From Chloroflexia bacterium (lineage in GTDB: Bacteria; Chloroflexota; Chloroflexia; Thermobaculales; Thermobaculaceae), in NCBI GenBank assembly GCA_013695265.1, contig JACDAU010000540.1:1-8948 (forward strand): a stretch of DNA of 8,948 nucleotides. The letters run 5' to 3'. Below are positions 6,621-8,948 of the stretch, piece after piece (the stretch's first letter is position 1; each line of letters starts with the position of its first letter). The translations under genes and the position numbers were made by a program. The notes beneath the pieces are model-generated. The model ran no database searches. It was not told the DNA's origin and saw only the letters and a list, made by a program, of their open reading frames with translations.

Positions 6621-8672
6621 ATGGGCGAAGAGCGGGAGCCATTGACCAAGGGCCGGTTCGAGGAGACGCATGAGCGCGACTGGCGGTTCGAGAACTCGGA
6701 CCCGGCGCCGGATGACGCGGGAACGCCGGAGTCGCCGAGTACGGACCAGCCAGTTCCAGTCGCGTCCCCGGATGCTCCCGTCGCTGATGCCGAAGAGGCG
6801 AGATCCTCCGCGGAGGCGACCGAAGCCGACAAGTTGCAGGCGGATGTCGTAGCAGAAATCCCTCCAGGCGAAATGATCAAATCTGACGCGCCAGACGCCG
6901 TGCCCGCCGCCGCGCCGGAGCAGCCCATGCCTGTTGCGCACAGTGCCACGCAGGATATCGACGCACCCGAGCCTGCACTGACGGATACTCTGGGTTCGGC
7001 GGAACTTCAGGAACTGACGCTGCCGCCGTCGATATCGGCGCTCGATCCGTTGCCCCAGGGGAGCCTGGTCGGTCCCGACGGTGCTGTGTTCGTCGAGGAG
7101 CTGATGGAGAAACGCGGTCGCCTGAACCGTTATCGCGCCACATGGGCGAGCACGGCCGATGGACCGCTCCCCGTGGATCTCCGCGAGGGACCCATCGACC
7201 ACGCGGAGCTGCAACGGGAGGCGGCGGTGCTCTCCGAGGTGCGTTACGCGATGCTTCCCGCGCTGTACGCGACATGGGAGGGGGACGGGCGCCGCTATCT
7301 GGCCGTCGAGCGGGTGGAGGGCCCGACCCTCGATGAGGCGCTGCGGGACGGCTTGAGCGTGGAGCAGGTTGTCTCAATCACGCTCCAGCTCGTGCAGTTG
7401 CTGCGTCGCCTCCACAAGGCAGGATGGGCACTCGTTGGGCTCTCGCCGGACGCCGTGCATCTCGGTCAGCCGATCCGTCTCGCGTGGGTTGGTACGGCCG
7501 TCCGCATAGGCGAGATGCCGTCTCACGCCCTGCAAGTACCCGGCTACTCCGCGCCCGAGCTTGTTGGGCGGGCTCCGGTTACGGGCAAGGAAGATGTGTA
7601 CACGCTCGGCGCGCTGCTATATCGTGCGCTCAGCGGCGACGTGCTACCCGAGCAGGGAGCGGAGTTAGCCGCCCTGGCTGCGATCTCCACCACCCCTGGC
7701 CTGCCCCAATTGCTCGCCCCAGCACTCGCCCCCGCTCCCGAGCGGATAGATCTGGAGGAGTTCTACCGGCGCCTACTCGCGTTCAAGCGACGGCTCTCGC
7801 TAGCGCCGCTCGCCTTACGAGTAGCGAGCGGCACTTCGATAGGGCTGAACCCGACTCGCCTCGCGAACGAAGACGCATGCGGATATCTTACGTGGTCCTC
7901 CGCGTACGAAGGGCGTGTGGTCTACAACGCGGTGCTCTGTGCGATTGATGGTATGGGTGGAATGGATGCGGGAGAGGTGGCCAGCACGTCCGCATTGAGG
8001 GCCGTGTTGCACGGCGCCTCTAGGCAGTTCACGACGCAGATTGCCGGTGCTGCAGGGACCGACCGAGAGACGGAGGAGGGGCTTGCCACCGGAGCCACGG
8101 GCGGGATTACGCACTCCCCACGGATCGACCCTAAAGACCTGGTCCGGGCGGCTGCGGAGGCGTCATATACTGCGGCGCGCGGACGTCAGGTCGGGGCCAC
8201 GATCACCTGCGTTGTGATTGAGGATGGGAGACTGACGCTCGGGCACGTCGGCGACACGCGCGCCTATCTCTTCCGCGACGGGGAACTGACGCAGCTCACC
8301 CGTGATCACTCGCTCGTGGCCGCGATGGTCGCGAGCGGTATGATCACCAAGCAGGAGGCGCGTGGGCATCCTGAGGCCAACAAGGTTCTCCGGTCGCTCG
8401 GGGGGCAGAGGACTCTGCCACTCGAGCATATCGACGGGCTGGATGTGGCGTACGGTGAATCGGCGCTTGAATTGCGCGAGGACGATCAACTCCTCCTGTG
8501 CAGTGATGGCGTGTGGGGTGTGCTCGACGACGAGGCGCTGCGTGAGATCCTCTCGGAGTCCGCCGATTGCGAGACAGCAGTCGTTGTTGCTATTCGCCGC
8601 GTGCTGGAGGGTGGCGCAGCGGACAACGCAGCGATCGTTCTCGCCCGCTGCGTGGTGATGCCTGCGAGCTGA
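6621..8672 (+). CDS. Pseudokinase fused to PP2C-family Ser/Thr protein phosphatase
   Basis: A 683-residue protein. Residues 1-32 look ordered and charged (LTKGRFEETHERDW within), and about 33-140 are acidic and Pro/Ala-rich, probably disordered. Residues about 147-395 have a kinase fold outline but are degenerate: no glycine loop, HRD replaced by LVG (271-273), DFG replaced by WVG (289-291), and the ATP lysine possibly replaced by R188. The APE (311-313) and the helix-F aspartate D325 in EDVYTLG remain. Residues about 405-680 are a PP2C domain with all key residues: R413 and NED 416-418, DGMGG 443-447, GHVGDTRAY around D545, CSDG with D629, and DN 668-669. PP2C enzymes remove phosphate from Ser/Thr using two Mn2+ or Mg2+ ions. 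A 70-80 residue insert follows DGMGG. It should oppose the kinase at the head of the operon. The start is three bases after the FHA stop with only a weak ribosome site, so coupled translation is likely. No transmembrane segment is seen. Confidence 0.94.
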   Translation: MGEEREPLTKGRFEETHERDWRFENSDPAPDDAGTPESPSTDQPVPVASPDAPVADAEEARSSAEATEADKLQADVVAEIPPGEMIKSDAPDAVPAAAPEQPMPVAHSATQDIDAPEPALTDTLGSAELQELTLPPSISALDPLPQGSLVGPDGAVFVEELMEKRGRLNRYRATWASTADGPLPVDLREGPIDHAELQREAAVLSEVRYAMLPALYATWEGDGRRYLAVERVEGPTLDEALRDGLSVEQVVSITLQLVQLLRRLHKAGWALVGLSPDAVHLGQPIRLAWVGTAVRIGEMPSHALQVPGYSAPELVGRAPVTGKEDVYTLGALLYRALSGDVLPEQGAELAALAAISTTPGLPQLLAPALAPAPERIDLEEFYRRLLAFKRRLSLAPLALRVASGTSIGLNPTRLANEDACGYLTWSSAYEGRVVYNAVLCAIDGMGGMDAGEVASTSALRAVLHGASRQFTTQIAGAAGTDRETEEGLATGATGGITHSPRIDPKDLVRAAAEASYTAARGRQVGATITCVVIEDGRLTLGHVGDTRAYLFRDGELTQLTRDHSLVAAMVASGMITKQEARGHPEANKVLRSLGGQRTLPLEHIDGLDVAYGESALELREDDQLLLCSDGVWGVLDDEALREILSESADCETAVVVAIRRVLEGGAADNAAIVLARCVVMPAS

Positions 8673-8701
8673 TACGAACTCCGGCTGAATAGTAGCGCAT
8701 C

Positions 8702-8768
8702 TGTCATTCCGAGCTTGCGAGGAATCCGTGGTCGGGTTTACGGATCCCTCACGGAGTTCGAGATGACA
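8702..8768. repeat. 67-bp imperfect palindrome of the TGTCATTCCGAG type
   Basis: The left arm (8702-8729) begins TGTCATTCCGAGC and ends GAATCCGT. The right arm (8740-8768), read in reverse complement, begins TGTCATCTCGAAC and ends GGGATCCGT. A 10-base loop (8730-8739) separates them. Arms of 28 and 29 bases pair over most of their length. Palindromes with this TGTCATTCCGAG core recur between genes in many bacterial genomes; this copy looks like a REP- or MITE-like element, or a decayed one. It lies 29 bases after the PP2C stop and could stop or protect the operon transcript, although no T tract follows. Confidence 0.6.
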
Positions 8769-8948
8769 TGCAATAGTGTTCAAGCGGATTGCGTATGACA
8801 CTCTCCCAGGCAGCGTGCGACCCTGCGGAGGGAGTATGGCAGGCACCGAGACCTGTCGCTACAGCATGTCAGCGTCTGCGCACAGGAGTTACAGCAGTTC
8901 GAGTTCAGGGAGGCGGTTGCAGGGGCGTTCAATTGAACATCCCTACGA
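8769..8948. other. Non-coding tail of the window with a 12-bp palindrome
   Basis: Several frames stay open to the right edge (ATG at 8795, ATG at 8836 with a GGAGG four bases before it), but none gives a recognisable protein start. GTTCAATTGAAC at 8927-8938 is a perfect 12-bp palindrome and might be an operator for a gene beyond the edge. Nothing else is supported. Confidence 0.4.

Noticed and set aside
5892..7214. Open frame of 440 codons on the minus strand
   Set aside because: It is antisense to the FHA and PP2C-fusion genes, Arg/Gly-rich, with no domain signature. The plus-strand proteins carry intact motifs.
8795..8948. Possible start of a further plus-strand gene (ATG 8795 or ATG 8836, open to the edge)
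   Set aside because: Two frames compete, neither translation resembles a protein start, and only 37-51 codons are visible. The GGAGG before 8836 is four bases away, which is suggestive but not enough.
1..8948. CRISPR arrays, tRNA or rRNA genes, insertion sequences with transposase
   Set aside because: No regularly spaced direct repeats, no cloverleaf or rRNA-like segment, and no transposase or integrase motif were seen on either strand.

Overview
The window is GC-rich bacterial DNA with dense coding. It reads as a chromosomal fragment of a high-GC, soil- or environment-type bacterium. No sequence here fixes the phylum. Zinc-ribbon FHA proteins, KEFFP-type kinases, zinc-ribbon vWA operons and a TGTCATTCCGAG-type palindrome together suggest Chloroflexota or Armatimonadota, but this is inference.

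Layout: (1) Positions 1-1494, minus strand: the N-terminal 498 codons of a large GNAT acetyltransferase fused to beta-sandwich-like modules, starting at TTG and running off the left edge. (2) Positions 1495-1895: a divergent intergenic region with an extended -10-like site for the GNAT gene and two small hairpins. (3) Positions about 1896-8672, plus strand: four closely spaced genes that look like one operon. They encode a cytosolic Ser/Thr protein kinase with an N-terminal zinc ribbon and a long cysteine-rich tail, a vWA (MIDAS) protein, a zinc-ribbon FHA protein, and a pseudokinase-PP2C phosphatase fusion. Gaps between them are 41, 28 and 3 bases when the most likely starts are used. (4) Positions 8673-8948: non-coding as far as can be seen, with a 67-bp imperfect palindrome of the TGTCATTCCGAG type and a 12-bp perfect palindrome near the edge.

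The four-gene block is the main interest. It holds a complete Ser/Thr phosphorylation circuit: writer (kinase), eraser (PP2C), phosphothreonine reader (FHA) and a metal-dependent protein-binding scaffold (vWA). No protein has a visible transmembrane segment, so it differs from the usual membrane-anchored PknB/PASTA arrangement. It resembles the TerY-P triad (vWA + PP2C + Ser/Thr kinase) known from comparative genomics of tellurite-resistance and conflict-system neighbourhoods. It adds an FHA reader, a catalytically dead kinase domain fused to the phosphatase, and a tandem array of about 57-residue cysteine-containing repeats in the kinase tail. No effector gene is visible inside the window; it may lie beyond the right edge.
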